From JBNPEO01 sp050490315 (lineage in GTDB: Bacteria > Actinomycetota > Actinomycetes > Actinomycetales > Micrococcaceae): a stretch of 64,000 bases of DNA. Shown piece after piece: positions 62,553 to 64,000 of this stretch. Numbering within the stretch: the stretch's first letter is position 1; each line of letters opens with the position of its first letter. The stretch covers positions 86,735 to 150,734 of the forward strand of contig NZ_JBNPEO010000006.1 in NCBI RefSeq assembly GCF_050490315.1, in the 5' to 3' direction. The notes below the pieces were generated by a model, which worked only from the letters and a program-made list of their open reading frames with translations, searched no databases and was not told the DNA's origin. The translations under genes were made by a program, and so were the position numbers.

Positions 62553-63999
62553 GGCTCTCCGTGGTTCGTGGTGAAACGGGTTCCGTGTCTTGAAAGCTGA
62601 AGGGCTCGTAGCCCTGCTGTGATGGATGTTCTCTACGCATTCATCAAGAGTCAGGAGCTACGAGCCTTGATCGAGCCTACTTCCCCGCGCCCCGATGCTG
62701 CCACCGCCATTTTCAACCTGCCCGACTACCGCGTCACAGACACTGAGATCCTCACTTTCGGGCAGCGACGGGTCAGCGTTGAAGCCACTGCCGAGTCCGG
62801 CTGCCCATCCTGTGGTGTGATCAGCACCCGCGTGCATTCCCGCCGCCCACAACGTCTGCGCGACATCCCTGTCGCCGGCCCAGTCGAAGTGATCTGGGCC
62901 AAGCGGAGATTCTTCTGCGATGAGTACCTTTGCCCGCGGCGGACATTCGCCGAGGAGACCGCCCAGGTCCCGCGCCGCGCTCGGTCCACCCGCCGGCTCC
63001 GCGATGCCCTCGTGGCCGCCGTCATTGGATCCGGAAGGGCCGCCGCGGAAGCGGCCTCCTCGTTCGGTGTCTCATGGTGGCTGGTCCAGCGGGCTCTGGA
63101 TTCCGCGGCGCTGACCCTGCCTGATGTTGATGCCCTGGCACCCCGGATGCTCGGCATCGATGAACACCGCTACCGTTCCGTGCGGTTCTTCCGCGACCCT
63201 TCCACCAAGGCCTGGAAACGCTACGAACCCTGGATGACGACCATTGTTGATCTGGACACCGGCCAGGTGCTCGGGATCGTGGACGGCCGCGACAGTGAGG
63301 GCGTCGGAGAATGGCTGTTCGCCCGCCCGCTTCAGTGGCGTCTGGGCGTGCAGGTCGTCGCGATCGACCCTTCCGCCGCGTTCCGCAAGGCCCTGCGGAT
63401 GTGGCTCCCTCGCACCGCGGTCTCGGTCGATGCGTTCCACCTCGTCAAGCTCGGCAACGACATGCTCACCGAGGTCCGGCAACGTCTCACCCAGCAGGTC
63501 CATGGCCGGCGGGGACGTTCCATCGACCCGGTCTGGGCCAACCGGCGCCTGCTCCTGCGCGCCGGGGAATCACTCTCTGACCGGGCCCGGAACAGGCTCA
63601 GCACCGTGTTCGCAACCGACGACGCCACCGGAAAATTGCAGGCCGCATGGCTGGTCAAAGAGCAGCTCCGGACGCTGCTCGCCACCGGATCCCTTGCCGA
63701 CGCGGCCGCCGCGAAAGAGCGCCTGCAGGCCCTGGTCGAACGCGCCGCTCAGCCGGAAACGAACCGGCTCTGGCGCACGGTCTGCCGGTGGTGGCAAGAG
63801 ATTGAAGTCCTCATTGTCACCGGCGCGACAACGGCGAAAGTGGAAGCTAACAACACCGCGATCAAGCACATAAAAAGGACAGGCCGCGGATTCACCAACG
63901 CACGCAACTACAAAACGCGTATTCTGTTGCGCAGTGCCGCCAGAACAGCGGCATGAACATTCACCACGGCAGAACATTCACCACGAACCGTGAAGAGCC
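62553..63999 (+). mobile_element. ISL3-family insertion sequence
   Basis: Ends read GGCTCTCCGTGGTTCGTGG (62553-62571) and, inverted at the right edge, GGCTCTTCACGGTTCGTGG (ending 63999), good ISL3-like terminal repeats with a few mismatches. About 1447 nt with one transposase gene in full. A tandem GAACATTCACCACG lies inside the right end (63955 and 63972). An 8-bp target duplication cannot be checked because only one base lies beyond the right end. G+C is visibly higher than in the neighbours, suggesting recent acquisition. Confidence 0.9.
62622..63956 (+). CDS. ISL3-family transposase
   Basis: 444 aa, start ATG 62622 (a GTG directly before is possible). An N-terminal Cys zinc finger (GCPSCGVISTRVHSRRPQRL, with RRFFCDEYLCPRRTF) and a helix-turn-helix (AAEAASSFGVSWWLVQRAL) precede the DDE region: MLGIDEHRY, TIVDLDTGQVLGIVDGRDS, VVAIDPSAAFRKALRMW, SVDAFHLVKLGN. 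The C-terminal VEANNTAIKHIKRTGRGFTNARNYKTRIL is complete. Likely active. Confidence 0.93.
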   Translation: MDVLYAFIKSQELRALIEPTSPRPDAATAIFNLPDYRVTDTEILTFGQRRVSVEATAESGCPSCGVISTRVHSRRPQRLRDIPVAGPVEVIWAKRRFFCDEYLCPRRTFAEETAQVPRRARSTRRLRDALVAAVIGSGRAAAEAASSFGVSWWLVQRALDSAALTLPDVDALAPRMLGIDEHRYRSVRFFRDPSTKAWKRYEPWMTTIVDLDTGQVLGIVDGRDSEGVGEWLFARPLQWRLGVQVVAIDPSAAFRKALRMWLPRTAVSVDAFHLVKLGNDMLTEVRQRLTQQVHGRRGRSIDPVWANRRLLLRAGESLSDRARNRLSTVFATDDATGKLQAAWLVKEQLRTLLATGSLADAAAAKERLQALVERAAQPETNRLWRTVCRWWQEIEVLIVTGATTAKVEANNTAIKHIKRTGRGFTNARNYKTRILLRSAARTAA

Positions 64000-64000
64000 G

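Overview
The window is chromosomal DNA of a high-GC Gram-positive bacterium, most likely a member of the Micrococcaceae (Arthrobacter or a near relative). The reasons are family-level. It has the FhaA-FhaB-PstP-RodA-PbpA-PASTA kinase cluster, the tilS-hpt-ftsH-folE-folP-folB-folK-DUF3180-PH-PH-DUF2520-panC run, the lysS-lsr2-clpC run, a DUF5997 protein, GTG/TTG starts and GTGA stop/start overlaps. By eye the G+C is near 58-60 percent, moderate for the family. No phage, plasmid or CRISPR signature was seen.

Layout. 1-7460 (minus): one six-gene cell-wall and phospho-signalling operon, cut by the left edge inside the kinase gene. 7821-7903: tRNA-Leu(CAG) with a UUCG-loop terminator. 8069-11275: DUF5997 protein, an HTH-less LysR effector-domain protein, a LacI regulator and a BASS transporter. 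11346-12482: stand-alone RelA/SpoT-type alarmone synthetase. 12599-20241: plus-strand metabolic genes (GH1 beta-glucosidase, alpha/beta hydrolase, PfkB kinase, PEBP, Cof-type HAD, GDPD, glycerate kinase, zinc alcohol dehydrogenase). 20350-27536: phosphoesterase, uracil/xanthine permease divergent from a RutE-like nitroreductase, phosphoglucomutase, DUF4190 protein and POT peptide transporter. 27641-27974: a broken membrane-protein gene. 28153-34510: rhodanese, prephenate dehydratase, a small charged protein, lipid kinase, serS, a palindrome-bracketed nuclease gene and a HAD phosphatase. 34538-38148: SatD-like regulator, a WXG100 / unknown / RDD operon and inorganic pyrophosphatase. 38340-53146: dacB, zinc metalloprotease, tilS, hpt, a second palindrome-bracketed nuclease gene, ftsH, the folate genes, two PH-domain proteins, DUF2520 and panC. 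53312-57572: MFS exporter and three tandem paralogous alpha/beta hydrolases. 57627-62412: lysS, a small membrane protein, lsr2 and clpC. 62553-63999: an apparently complete ISL3-family insertion sequence.

The most unusual thing is a repeated architecture. Two AbiEi-like winged-helix plus DUF559 (Vsr-like nuclease fold) genes, at 32465-33550 and 42815-43753, are each bracketed by their own pair of imperfect palindromes. The two copies are exactly 62 nt each around the first gene and exactly 103 nt each around the second. The two palindrome families differ in sequence, and in both cases the reading frame begins inside a palindrome. Both cassettes sit between otherwise ordinary housekeeping genes. 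Gene-less palindromes of similar size at 23373, 54814 and 62437 may be related. This looks like a small, possibly mobile or self-marking, palindrome/nuclease system comparable in layout to REP/RAYT. That reading is inference.
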